DNA of 64,000 nt from an uncultured Bacteroidota bacterium. Its GTDB lineage: Bacteria; Bacteroidota; Bacteroidia; Bacteroidales; P3. The notes under the pieces were generated by a model that had not been told where the DNA came from, ran no database searches, and was given only the letters and a program-made list of their open reading frames with translations. The position numbers were made by a program, and so were the translations under genes. Where the stretch lies: positions 1 to 64,000 of the forward strand of contig CACYSB010000006.1 in NCBI GenBank assembly GCA_902777005.1, given 5' to 3'. Below, in pieces: positions 1 to 8,107 of the stretch. The stretch's first letter is position 1. The number at the start of each line of letters is the position of its first letter.

Positions 1-1386
1 GTCCACGCGCCATCGTATGTCGCGCGGAGTGAGGCTCTCGCCCCAAGAGAGCTGGAGCGCAGCCGGGCGACCGTTGCAGACGTTCATGACGCGGGCATTT
101 TCGTCGTGTAGATCGACGTTCTTGAGGTAGAGGTCGTTTGCCGTGTCGACGCCGACGAAGATGGTGTCGCGGAGGATATAAGCATTGTTCTCGGCGTCCT
201 CAAAGTAGAGCTGTACGACGTAGCGTGAGGGCATGGTGGGTTTCACCATGGCCTTGGTGAGTGTGGGGTGCACCGGGTCATAGCCCTCGATGGCGGGGTT
301 GTCGTGCATGTCCTCGTAGTAGCCGTTGGTGTCGGTCATGTTGATGGACTTCTCCGGCAGCACTATCGAGTCGCGGCCGTCGTCGAAGATGCGGTACCAC
401 TTGACGGTCTTGCTCGTGGTGCCCTGCGGAGTGAAGCGGTAGGCTATATTATTGGCAGAATTCCTACCGGGGTTCCATCCCGGAGCTGCAAAGCTTGCAG
501 GCGAGCCATTAACGACGTACATGTTAGGGCTGCCGGGTGTGCCTCTCTGTTGGGGATTTCCTGTAGCGTTCTGGATGCCTATTATACCATTACCGTTGTT
601 CCATGACGTGCACACTTCGCGTTGCTTGACATGTACTTCGATGATGTTCGAGCCCTCGTAGCAGACAATCTGATATGAGCAGCGTTTTGTGGTGCAACTG
701 AACTGGGGCACATCGTTCCAAGAGCAAATAATCTTGCGGCAGGGATAGGCGTCTTGTACTCCGTAGTAGATACCCCAGTTTGGGTCTCCGGTCGATCCAT
801 GGACAGAGGCGCTGGGATAAGTGTCTTCATAGATGCCGTATATGGCATCGCGCATATAGTTAAGGTTACTAGGTGCATTAGAAGTGGTGTTGGTCCAAGG
901 AAGCCCGGCATTATAACTCCAGGGGCAAGAAGGACCGGTGCCTGAAGTGTTGGTCACGGGTACCGGGCCAAATGCTACCAATCCGTTTGCGCCCAACACG
1001 AAGGATGTCTTCCTGATACCGAAGAAGTAAAAAGGATACGGGATATTGGTCGACATGTTTGAGAAGTTGTCGTCAGTACCGATGGGCATGCGTGTACCTG
1101 CGTGGAAAGTTGTGTCTGGCGGGTTATAGGGAATCGATTCCACCAGATAAGTTCCGTTGAAGTACTGAACTGGAATGTAGGGCTCAGCGGTGAGCTCCAC
1201 CTGACCATGGTTGTCTTTGTTGACGACAGTGTCCCAGTCGTGGTCCTGGTAGACCTCATAGGGAATGTGGTCGACCCTTTCGTTGACAATGATGTCAGGG
1301 CAGGGATTGAATACACCCTGAGCCTTGTTCTGCATATTAGACGCGTAAACCCATTTTTTGTTACTATTGTAACATGTTTTTAACAT
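1..1386 (-). CDS. T9SS/gliding-type secreted surface protein, N-terminal 462 residues (runs off left edge)
   Basis: An open frame runs without a stop from ATG at 1386 to the window edge. The first 110 residues carry the pattern SIPYNPP...GT...DD.FS...PYPFYFFG...LGANGLVAFGP. A beta-sandwich segment follows (SYQIVCYEGSNIIEVHVK, then WNNGNGIIGIQNATGN and a late YRFTPQG). I know this arrangement from large Bacteroidota proteins that end in a gliding-motility/T9SS type B sorting domain; that C-terminus would lie outside the window. Cell-surface location is inferred. The N-terminus (MLKTCYNSNKKWVYASN) has no signal peptide and an in-frame stop lies just upstream, next to an 11-bp repeat element. 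The 5' end may therefore have been lost or rearranged. I am sure of the family pattern but not of the start or of expression. Confidence 0.75.
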   Translation of the reverse strand, partial: MLKTCYNSNKKWVYASNMQNKAQGVFNPCPDIIVNERVDHIPYEVYQDHDWDTVVNKDNHGQVELTAEPYIPVQYFNGTYLVESIPYNPPDTTFHAGTRMPIGTDDNFSNMSTNIPYPFYFFGIRKTSFVLGANGLVAFGPVPVTNTSGTGPSCPWSYNAGLPWTNTTSNAPSNLNYMRDAIYGIYEDTYPSASVHGSTGDPNWGIYYGVQDAYPCRKIICSWNDVPQFSCTTKRCSYQIVCYEGSNIIEVHVKQREVCTSWNNGNGIIGIQNATGNPQQRGTPGSPNMYVVNGSPASFAAPGWNPGRNSANNIAYRFTPQGTTSKTVKWYRIFDDGRDSIVLPEKSINMTDTNGYYEDMHDNPAIEGYDPVHPTLTKAMVKPTMPSRYVVQLYFEDAENNAYILRDTIFVGVDTANDLYLKNVDLHDENARVMNVCNGRPAALQLSWGESLTPRDIRWRVD

Positions 1387-1412
1387 TTTTTAGGCTTTCC
1401 TATGGTCTCTAT

Positions 1413-1508
1413 GTACCCTCTCCGTACTCGCTCCGACTGTTCACCGGTTGTTTAACGGTTTTTTGTCGGAGGGGAGTCGGATGGACTTCGGAGGGGAGTC
1501 GGAGTGGT
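1413..1508. repeat. 11-bp-period inverted array, copy A
   Basis: The left arm, read on the minus strand, runs accgttaaaca, accggtgaaca, gtcggagcgag, tacggagaggg. The right arm, on the plus strand, runs gtcggagggga, gtcggatggac, ttcggagggga, gtcggagtggt. Both arms have an 11-bp period and diverge from a T/A-run centre near 1460. The copy lies between the 3' end of mltG and the 5' end of the partial surface-protein gene. Confidence 0.85.
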
Positions 1509-1526
1509 GTGGTGCCGATGGTGTTG

Positions 1527-2513
1527 TCAGCGTATGGCAGCGTGGTAGCGCGCGGCGTTTCGGTTGTGCTCAGCCAGTGTGGTGGCGAAGCGGTGGGTGT
1601 CGTCGAGGCGCTCGCTGGCGCAGAAATAGAGATAGTTGCTCTCCGGCGCGTTGAGGACGGCATCGATGGTGGCCTTGGAGGGCAGGCAGATGGGTGCCGG
1701 TGGCAGGCCGGTGTGCAAGTAGGTGTTGAAGGGGCTCTCGACGGCGAGGTGCTTGTTGAGGATGCGGCGCAAAGTGAAGTCGCCCACGGCATACTTGACC
1801 GTGGGGTCGGCCTGCAGGGGCATGCCGCGCTCTAGGCGGTTTATGTATACGCTGGCAATGAGCGGCTTCTCAGGGCCGTAGTTGGTCTCCTCCTCGACAA
1901 TCGACGCCAGAATTATTATCTGTAGAGCCGTTTCATGAAACGGCTCTTTGTCGACTGCGCCATCTTTCTGAGCCGTTTCATGAAACGGCTCTACATTACG
2001 GGTGCTCCAGAAGTGGTCGTATTCTTTCTCCATGCGCTGCATGAACTGGTGGGGGGTGACGGTCCAGTAGACCTCGTAGGTGTCGGGCAGGATTAGGTGG
2101 AAGCTGTCGAGCTGGATGTTGAAGTCTTTGTGCATCAGCTTGTTGTTGAGGTATTCGTTGAGCTGCCCGGGCAGGCGGAACTTGCCGATGGTGAGCCGTA
2201 TGGGGTCCTGCTGGCCGTTGCGCAGCTTGCGCACCAGGGCCAGGGTTCGCATGTGGGGTTCGACGACATAGGAGCCTGGGCGCACGTTGTCGAGCCGTAG
2301 CAGGCTGGCTACGAGGCGGAAGGCCGTGGTGCTGTGCAGCACACCGTCGGCCACGAGGCTGTCGCACAGGGCGTCGCGGGTGGTGGTGTCGGGCAGGTAG
2401 AGGCGGCAGGGGTCGCCGTTGGCGGTGGGTTGGCGCAATCCGAGGGCGCCGGCAAGAGAGCCTGCCAGCACGGCGAGGATGATGATTGTCAGGGCTATGG
2501 TGTGTTTCTTCAT
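1527..2513 (-). CDS. mltG: endolytic murein transglycosylase MltG (YceG-like)
   Basis: Cleaves nascent peptidoglycan strands at the inner membrane and so ends glycan chain growth. The 328-residue product has an N-terminal membrane anchor (about residues 6-27) and the YceG catalytic core. The family motif ILASIVEEETN lies at 201-211 and includes the catalytic Glu (about 207). LQADPTVKYAVGDF follows at about 233-246. Residues 174-198 are encoded by a 75-bp palindromic element immediately before the catalytic motif. From memory of the family this replaces or extends a linker of about 19 residues, making it roughly 12 longer. It is the last gene of the topA-to-mltG operon, and its ATG overlaps the TGA of the upstream GNAT gene. 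Confidence 0.92.
   Translation of the reverse strand: MKKHTIALTIIILAVLAGSLAGALGLRQPTANGDPCRLYLPDTTTRDALCDSLVADGVLHSTTAFRLVASLLRLDNVRPGSYVVEPHMRTLALVRKLRNGQQDPIRLTIGKFRLPGQLNEYLNNKLMHKDFNIQLDSFHLILPDTYEVYWTVTPHQFMQRMEKEYDHFWSTRNVEPFHETAQKDGAVDKEPFHETALQIIILASIVEEETNYGPEKPLIASVYINRLERGMPLQADPTVKYAVGDFTLRRILNKHLAVESPFNTYLHTGLPPAPICLPSKATIDAVLNAPESNYLYFCASERLDDTHRFATTLAEHNRNAARYHAAIR
1921..1995. repeat. 75-bp double-palindrome element inside mltG (coding)
   Basis: The element begins TGTAGAGCC and ends GGCTCTACA, so its termini are inverted repeats. It contains two copies of a 24-bp palindrome (half-site AGAGCCGTTTCA followed by its reverse complement). A spacer of about 26 bp between them includes GTCGAC. 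Its 75 bp equal 25 codons. In mltG it reads VEPFHETA..DGAVDKEPFHETAL in frame. The second copy, at 2658-2732, has the same length, orientation and frame. Confidence 0.93.
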
Positions 2514-3001
2514 AGTATCTTCTGCATGCGTATGTTGTCAATGAAGTGGCTGTCGTATTCGAGCCACTCTTTGAAATGGCCGCACTGGGTGTAGCCCGCC
2601 TTGGCGAATAGGGCGAGAGAGGCGGTGTTGGTGGCGGCGATGTCGGCATAGAGCGTATGTAGAGCCGTTTCATGAAGCGGCTCTTTGTCGACAAGACGGT
2701 CATTATGAGCCGTTTCATGAAACGGCTCTACATATAGGTTTTCGAGGGCCTTGAGCATTGCGAGGGCATAGCCTTGGCGGCGGTATTCGGTGGCCACCAT
2801 GATGCCTACGGCGGCGCGGTGATTGAGGGGGTCGTAGTTGTAAAGGTCAATGGCCCCCACGGGGGGCAATGATGAGTGATGAGTGATGAGTGATGAGTTG
2901 TCTGACGCGGTGGGGATGGCATAAAGACGCAGAGAACCGGAGGAGAGGGTTTTGCCTTCTTCGGCAGCCAGTGTGATTATGTGTTGTCCATCACTCATCA
3001 T
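2510..3001 (-). CDS. GNAT-family N-acetyltransferase (RimJ/RimL-like) carrying repeat-derived inserts
   Basis: A 163-residue acetyl-CoA-dependent acyltransferase; its substrate is unknown. The acetyl-CoA pyrophosphate-binding loop is YRRQGYA (73-79). The C-terminal half has the usual LYADIAATNTASLALFAKAGY block (about 117-137). Residues 91-115 come from a 75-bp palindromic element, placed between the helix after the CoA loop and the next strand. Residues 35-45 (SSLITHHSSLP) come from a 4-unit heptamer array. The start lies in a second, inverted heptamer array at 2990-3017, so the true start codon is uncertain. It follows recG and overlaps mltG by ATGA in one operon. Activity may be altered by the inserts. 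Confidence 0.8.
   Translation of the reverse strand: MMSDGQHIITLAAEEGKTLSSGSLRLYAIPTASDNSSLITHHSSLPPVGAIDLYNYDPLNHRAAVGIMVATEYRRQGYALAMLKALENLYVEPFHETAHNDRLVDKEPLHETALHTLYADIAATNTASLALFAKAGYTQCGHFKEWLEYDSHFIDNIRMQKIL
2658..2732. repeat. 75-bp double-palindrome element inside the GNAT gene (coding)
   Basis: Second copy of the element at 1921-1995. It differs mainly in the inner spacer and by one palindrome substitution (gaagcgg for gaaacgg), and encodes VEPFHETA..DRLVDKEPLHETAL in the same frame. Both copies being 75 bp and in phase argues for selection for in-frame insertion, or for one copy giving rise to the other. Confidence 0.93.
2871..2898. repeat. 4 x 7-bp array GATGAGT, in frame in the GNAT gene
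   Basis: Four exact tandem copies of gatgagt. They are translated on the minus strand as part of SSLITHHSSLP. Gain or loss of one unit would shift the reading frame. An inverted partner lies at 2990-3017. Confidence 0.9.
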
Positions 3002-3017
3002 TCATCACTCATTATTA
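2990..3017. repeat. 4 x 7-bp array ATCACTC at the recG/GNAT junction
   Basis: Units atcactc, atcattc, atcactc, attatta. This is the reverse complement of the array at 2871-2898, so the two could pair across about 90 bp. It fills the gap between the recG stop and the GNAT start and reaches into both ends. Confidence 0.8.
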
Positions 3018-5144
3018 ACTTATCTTTCCCCATAGCATCTTGTTTTTTGAGTGGCGTATGTAGTCCTGCAGCATGGGGTGTGCGGCGAGGGTGGGGTCGG
3101 TGGCGAGGAGGTCGCGCACTTCGTTGCGGGCGGCGGCCACGAGGGGCTCGTCGTCGACGATGGAGGCTATCTTGAGGTCGAGCATGCCGCTCTGCTGCAG
3201 GCCTTGCATGTCGCCGGGGCCGCGCAGGCGCAGGTCGGCCTCGGCAATCTGGAAGCCGTCGGTGGTGCTGCACATGGTGCGTATGCGCTCTTGCGAGGCG
3301 TAGGAGAGCTGGTCTTTGGTCATGAGGATGCAGTAGCTCTGTCCGCCGCCGCGGCCGACGCGGCCGCGCAGCTGGTGGAGCTGGCTGAGGCCGAAGTGCT
3401 CGGCGTTCTCGATGACCATTACGGTGGCGTTGGGCACGTCGACGCCCACTTCTATCACCGTGGTGGCCACCATGATGTGCGTCAAGCCTTGTTTGAAGCG
3501 CTGCATCTCGAAGGCTTTCTCTTCGGCAGTGAGGCCGCCATGGAGCATGGAGACATGGTACTGCGGGCGCGGGAAGTAGTTTTGCACCATTTCGAGGCCG
3601 TCGATGAGGTCCTTGAGGTCGAGTTTCTCACTCTCGTGGATGAGTGGATATACGACATATACCTGACGGCCGGCGTCTATCTGCTGCTTGAGGAAGGCGA
3701 ACACCTTGGGGCGGTTGGGCTCGGTGCGGTGGTAGGTGCGCACGGGCTGGCGTCCCGGGGGCAGCTCGTCGATGACCGAGCAGTCGAGGTCGCCGTAGAC
3801 GGTCATGGCCAGGGTGCGCGGTATGGGTGTGGCGGTCATCACCAGCACGTGGGGCGGGGGAGTGGCTTTGGCCCAGAGCTTGCTGCGCTGTTCGACGCCG
3901 AAGCGGTGCTGCTCGTCGATGACCACAAGGCCGAGGTCGCGGAAGCTGACGTCGTCTTCTATCAAGGCATGGGTGCCGATGACAATATGGGTCTCGCCGC
4001 TGGCGATGCGCTGCTTCATGGTGCGCTTGTCGGCGGGTCTCACGCTGCCTATCAATAGTTCGACATTGAGGCCGAGGCCGTCGAGCATGGTGAGGAAGGT
4101 GTTGTAGTGCTGTGTGGCAAGTATCTCGGTGGGGGCCATGAGGCATGCCTGCGAGCCGTTGTCCACGGCTAGGAGCATGCACATGAGGGCCACGAGGGTT
4201 TTGCCGCTGCCCACGTCGCCCTGCAGGAGGCGGTTCATCTGGTGGCCGCTACGCATGTCTTCGCGAATCTCCTTGATGACACGCTTCTGGGCGCCGGTGA
4301 GGGGAAAAGGTATTTTCTCGTTGTAGAAGCGGTTGAAATAGTCGCCCACGCTGGCGAAGATGCGGCCTGCCGAGTGTTGCTGGCGTTCGCTATGGGCCCA
4401 CTGGTAGTCAAGCTGCATGAAGAAGAGCTCCTCGAACTTGAGGCGTGTGCGCGCTGCGTCGAGTTGCTGCATGCTGTCGGGGTAGTGTATGGTTATGAGG
4501 GCCTCGCGGCGGCCAAGGAGGCGGTAGCGGCTGATGACCTCCTTGGGCAGGGTCTCGTCGATGCCGCCGAGGGATGTTACCAGCGTCTCAGTGAGGCGCG
4601 CCATGGCGCGTGTGCCGAGGCCGTGCTGCTTCATCTTCTCCGTGGTGGTGTAGACGGGCAGGAAGTTAGTGGGTAGTGGGTAGTGGGTAGTGGGTAGCAC
4701 TTGACCCCGTGTGCTATCCACAACACACTCCCCGCTACACACTTCTAATTCCGGGTGCGTCATCTGCCACTGTCCGTTGAATATGGCGGGTTTGCCCATG
4801 ATGAGGTACTTGACGCCGGGTTTGAGCTTCTCGCGCACCCATTTTGTACCCTGGAACCAGACAAGTTGCAGTGTGCCTGTGCCGTCGCTGAAGTCGACGG
4901 TGAGACGCTCGCGGTAGCGGCCTGTGCTGACGGTCTGCATGTTGCTCACAGTGCCGCGCAGCACCACATACTGGTTCTCGTCGTGCAGCGATGCTATGGT
5001 GCTCTGTTGCGAGCGGTCTATGTGTCGGAAGGGGAAGTATTGCAGCAGGTCGCCGCAGGTGCGTATGCCGAGTTCTGCGGCCAGCACTTTGGCGCGTGAA
5101 GGGCCTACGCCTTTGAGGTACACTATGTCGTCACTTGGCTGCAT
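3015..5144 (-). CDS. recG: ATP-dependent DNA helicase RecG
   Basis: Branch-migration helicase that remodels stalled forks and Holliday junctions. The 709 residues fit the family. The wedge/OB region occupies about 1-200. Helicase motifs follow: Walker A GDVGSGKT (309-316), DEQH box (410-413), TATPIPRTL, and the C-terminal QLRGRVGRGG block. Residues 149-160 (VLPTTHYPLPTN) are encoded by a heptamer array in the OB-domain region and look like an acquired loop. It overlaps coaD by 14 bp and belongs to the topA-mltG operon. Confidence 0.95.
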   Translation of the reverse strand: MQPSDDIVYLKGVGPSRAKVLAAELGIRTCGDLLQYFPFRHIDRSQQSTIASLHDENQYVVLRGTVSNMQTVSTGRYRERLTVDFSDGTGTLQLVWFQGTKWVREKLKPGVKYLIMGKPAIFNGQWQMTHPELEVCSGECVVDSTRGQVLPTTHYPLPTNFLPVYTTTEKMKQHGLGTRAMARLTETLVTSLGGIDETLPKEVISRYRLLGRREALITIHYPDSMQQLDAARTRLKFEELFFMQLDYQWAHSERQQHSAGRIFASVGDYFNRFYNEKIPFPLTGAQKRVIKEIREDMRSGHQMNRLLQGDVGSGKTLVALMCMLLAVDNGSQACLMAPTEILATQHYNTFLTMLDGLGLNVELLIGSVRPADKRTMKQRIASGETHIVIGTHALIEDDVSFRDLGLVVIDEQHRFGVEQRSKLWAKATPPPHVLVMTATPIPRTLAMTVYGDLDCSVIDELPPGRQPVRTYHRTEPNRPKVFAFLKQQIDAGRQVYVVYPLIHESEKLDLKDLIDGLEMVQNYFPRPQYHVSMLHGGLTAEEKAFEMQRFKQGLTHIMVATTVIEVGVDVPNATVMVIENAEHFGLSQLHQLRGRVGRGGGQSYCILMTKDQLSYASQERIRTMCSTTDGFQIAEADLRLRGPGDMQGLQQSGMLDLKIASIVDDEPLVAAARNEVRDLLATDPTLAAHPMLQDYIRHSKNKMLWGKIS
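4667..4697. repeat. 4 x 7-bp array TAGTGGG inside recG
   Basis: Four exact copies of tagtggg plus a partial unit, translated in frame as LPTTHYPLPT. A degenerate inverted array of the same period (ctatcca, caacaca, ctccccg, ctacaca) follows at about 4713-4740. A change in unit number would frameshift recG. Confidence 0.88.
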
Positions 5145-5556
5145 GGCTTAGTTTCTCTCTCTCAAGGGTGCTGCTTATGTTCTGGTGCTCGGCATCGGCC
5201 ATCACCAGCAGGGTCTCTATTGTGTGGTCCTGGGCGCGGTTGACGCTGGCTATCAGTTGCTCATACTCGAAGTCTGCGGTGGTGCGTATGCCACGGATAA
5301 TAACTTTGGCGCCGAGCTGGTGGCAGAGGTCTATGGTCATGCCGCTGTAGCTGGTCACCTCAACCGTGGGGCAGTCTTTCATGGCCTCGCGTATGAGCTC
5401 CATGCGTTCCTCGACGCTGAACATGCATTGCTTTTTAGTATTTACGCCCACGGCCACCACCACTTTGTCGAAGAGAGGCAGTATACGGCGCAATATGGCC
5501 TCGTGCCCCTTGGTGAAGGGGTCGAAGGAGCCGGGGAAAAGAGCTAAAACTGCCAT
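5131..5556 (-). CDS. coaD: phosphopantetheine adenylyltransferase
   Basis: Fourth step of coenzyme A synthesis: ATP plus 4'-phosphopantetheine gives dephospho-CoA. The nucleotidyltransferase signature GSFDPFTKGH (9-18) is at the N-terminus. IIRGIRTTADFEYE and the late ISST motif are present. At 141 residues it is about 10-15 shorter than typical homologues: the tail after ISST is EREKLSHAAK, without the usual last helix. The 3' end overlaps recG, so the frame is constrained. The 5' end overlaps the upstream barrel-protein gene. Confidence 0.93.
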   Translation of the reverse strand: MAVLALFPGSFDPFTKGHEAILRRILPLFDKVVVAVGVNTKKQCMFSVEERMELIREAMKDCPTVEVTSYSGMTIDLCHQLGAKVIIRGIRTTADFEYEQLIASVNRAQDHTIETLLVMADAEHQNISSTLEREKLSHAAK

Positions 5557-6215
5557 ATCAGTCTGACGCTTATGCTATGGTTGTAGCAGTTGTTGGTACG
5601 TGTCTTCCAGCGTTCCTGTATCTGGCCGCTGCTGTTGACCTCATATCCATCGTATTGGTAAAAGTTCCAGTCGCGCTTGATGGGCAGCATGGAATATTGC
5701 CAGCGGAAGTTGAGCTGCAGGCCGCGCCAGATGGTGAAACGTGCATCGGCCACCACCATTAGGTCGTTGCTGAGAAAGTTCATATCGGTAGTGTCAGGCC
5801 TGAAGAAGGTGCTGTCAAAGCCTATGGGACCATGAGGCTGTTGTACCAAACGACCATAGCTGATGCCGGCCCCCAAAAGCATGCCGCCGTTCCGGTCCTG
5901 CCAATGTATTAGAAGTGGTATTTCGATGTAGTTTGTCGTCAGGTTAATATGATATAGGTAGTATCGCGTGTCACTTCTGCTATATGCGCCGCGCTGGCTG
6001 AAGAGGGCTTCCACGCTTAGACCCCATTGGTTGTTGCTGCTTATTGCGGCCAGTGCGCCCACGCCGCCGGTATAGCCGAAGTGCTTGAAGCCCTTTAGTT
6101 CGTCGCCCTCTATTTGGCTCACCGTCATACCCGACGACACGAAGGCGTGGATGCGTTGTGCATGTGCACCCGTCGCCAACATTGTCAGCAGTATTATTAT
6201 GGAAAAGCGTCTCAT
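5544..6215 (-). CDS. outer-membrane beta-barrel protein (PorT-like porin family)
   Basis: About 223 residues. The chosen ATG at 6215 gives MRRFSIIILLTMLATGAHAQ, a signal peptide cleaved after AQ, and overlaps the TGA of the upstream glycosyltransferase (ATGA). The mature part alternates polar and aromatic residues, with phrases such as GYTGGVGALAA and ending SVRLIWQF. This is typical of eight-stranded Bacteroidota barrels whose last strand ends in Phe. The function is unknown. It lies between two biosynthetic genes in the operon. Confidence 0.75.
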   Translation of the reverse strand: MRRFSIIILLTMLATGAHAQRIHAFVSSGMTVSQIEGDELKGFKHFGYTGGVGALAAISSNNQWGLSVEALFSQRGAYSRSDTRYYLYHINLTTNYIEIPLLIHWQDRNGGMLLGAGISYGRLVQQPHGPIGFDSTFFRPDTTDMNFLSNDLMVVADARFTIWRGLQLNFRWQYSMLPIKRDWNFYQYDGYEVNSSGQIQERWKTRTNNCYNHSISVRLIWQF

Positions 6216-8107
6216 ATATTGTTCCAATTGCGCATCAAAATGGTGAAATCGGTGGCAGTGCTGTAGTGGCGCATATAGCGCAGGGTGAGGCGTTCTCGCA
6301 GCTGCTCAGTAGCGTTGCCGCGCAGCATGTCGGCCGCCGTGAAGACGCCTCTGTGGTTGGTGTAACCCACCCATGTTAGGGTGCCGACAAGTACCGACAG
6401 GCAATGGCCGAAGTAGTTTCCTTTGCGTTTCTGGAACCAGAAGAGCAAAGGCGACAGCAGCAACAGTGCCATTGCAGTGCCTATGTCGAACAGGCGCTTG
6501 CGGCGGCGTGAGGTGTCTGTGCTTATGGTGTTGAGGTCGGCAATATAGAGGTCGTCAGGCGAGAGTACACTCTCGCTGCCTATGATGTAGTCGCTCTCCG
6601 ACGGTGCTATCTTGTATTCCACGCCGGTGGTGCGCAGGTGCGCCATAAGTTCTATCACGTGGCGTATGTCGCAGCCGCAGAAGACCACCTCGTCGGCATG
6701 TTCTATGCGTATGATGTCCTGCAGGTGGCGTGCGTCGGTGTCATCTGTCACAGCCAGTTTGTCGGTGGCCATGCCCATAGAGGCGTAGAGTTCCCGCAGA
6801 CGTGCCGTCTCGGCTTTTGTACCTACGGCGAGGATTGTGCCACGCGTGTGTGCGCGTAGCGTGTATCCTTTAACGTTGTTGACACTCAGCAGCATCCTCA
6901 CTATCAGTGTTGACATCAGTGTCCATACAGAACCAAGCACCAGCAACATGCGCGAGTAGCGCTGGCTCTCGTCGAGCAGCGAGTAAAAGGCCAGCAGCAG
7001 CAATAGTCCGGTGCCCACGCCGCTCACTATGCGTCCTATGCGCACAGGCTTGTCGTAGCCGCCGCTGAGCCAGCTGCTACACATCAGTATCAGTATGTAC
7101 AGAGGTATCACCAGTAGCGTATACTCCGCCGGGTAGTATTCCGCACCGCCCCACTTGACGTTCTCCCACATCGCCTTGATGAGCACAAAGCCGCCGTAAG
7201 CCAGTAGAAAGTCCGCCAACGGCACCGCCACGCGCTGTGCTATGCGTTGCATCCATGCCAGCGTGGCGCGCATCCAGATGGCCACTTGTAGCAACAGGTT
7301 GAACAGGCGTGCGTCCTTGCCGCTGAAGTACTTGCGCACAAAGATGGCCATGGCGTTATAGAACGTGTACACATAGTTCATCGACCCCTTGCGGGTGCTC
7401 TCACCCTTGTAGTGGATGATGCGTGTGGTGGGCAGGTAGTAGTTCTTCCAGCCCGCCAGCTTGATGCTCCACGAGTAGTCGATGTCCTCGCCATACATGA
7501 AGTAGCTCTCGTCCAGGCCGCCTATCTTGTCGTACACCTCGCGGCGTATCATGAGGAAGGCTCCTGGTAGTATCTCTATCTCGTTGATGTCGTCCTCGCC
7601 GAGGTGCCCCATGTAGTAGGCGGCGAAGCGCTTGGAGTGTGGAAACAGACGAGTGAGGCCGCTAATCTTGTAGAACGATGCTGCCGGCGAAGGGAAGCCT
7701 CGCTTGCTTTCGCGCAAGAAGTTACCTTTGCCGTCAACCATCTTCACCGTCAAGCTGCCGCAGTCGGGGTGTTCTGCCATGAAGTCGGTGCATCGTGCAA
7801 AGGTGTCGCGCTCCACGACGGTATCGGGGTTGAGCAGCAACATACAGTCGCCTGTTGATTTGGCGAGCACCATGTTGTTGGCACGGGCGAAGCCCACGTT
7901 CTCGTGGTTCTCTATGACGTGTACCTGCGGATAGTCGCGGCGCACCATCTCCACGCTGCCGTCCACCGAGTCGTTGTCCACGACCCACACGTCAAGCTCC
8001 AACTCACTGCCGTCGGCCAGCCTGCGGTCAGACCCGTAGACCGACGCCAGACACTGCTTGAGGAAGTACTTGACGTTGTAGTTGACGATTATGACCGACA
8101 GCTTCAC
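6212..8107 (-). CDS. family 2 glycosyltransferase fused to membrane and nucleotide-binding-like region
   Basis: Probably transfers a sugar to a surface polysaccharide or lipid carrier on the inner face of the membrane. Residues 1 to about 250 form a GT2 domain: VIIVNYNVKYFLKQCL, NVGFARANN, LLNPDT, and GGLDESYFMYGEDIDYSWSI. Several membrane segments follow (about 290-420). A soluble region around 440-540 (GTILAVGTKAETARLRELY, ADEVVFCG) resembles the Rossmann-like domain of polyprenyl glycosylphosphotransferases. There is a last hydrophobic stretch (MALLLLSPLLFWF). The C-terminal catalytic part of a sugar-phosphate transferase is absent. The start codon overlaps the topA stop. Confidence 0.82.
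   Translation of the reverse strand: MKLSVIIVNYNVKYFLKQCLASVYGSDRRLADGSELELDVWVVDNDSVDGSVEMVRRDYPQVHVIENHENVGFARANNMVLAKSTGDCMLLLNPDTVVERDTFARCTDFMAEHPDCGSLTVKMVDGKGNFLRESKRGFPSPAASFYKISGLTRLFPHSKRFAAYYMGHLGEDDINEIEILPGAFLMIRREVYDKIGGLDESYFMYGEDIDYSWSIKLAGWKNYYLPTTRIIHYKGESTRKGSMNYVYTFYNAMAIFVRKYFSGKDARLFNLLLQVAIWMRATLAWMQRIAQRVAVPLADFLLAYGGFVLIKAMWENVKWGGAEYYPAEYTLLVIPLYILILMCSSWLSGGYDKPVRIGRIVSGVGTGLLLLLAFYSLLDESQRYSRMLLVLGSVWTLMSTLIVRMLLSVNNVKGYTLRAHTRGTILAVGTKAETARLRELYASMGMATDKLAVTDDTDARHLQDIIRIEHADEVVFCGCDIRHVIELMAHLRTTGVEYKIAPSESDYIIGSESVLSPDDLYIADLNTISTDTSRRRKRLFDIGTAMALLLLSPLLFWFQKRKGNYFGHCLSVLVGTLTWVGYTNHRGVFTAADMLRGNATEQLRERLTLRYMRHYSTATDFTILMRNWNNI

Noticed and set aside
1413..1508. 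CRISPR array
   Set aside because: Units are 11 bp, contiguous with no spacers, and no cas genes are present; the same holds for all other copies.
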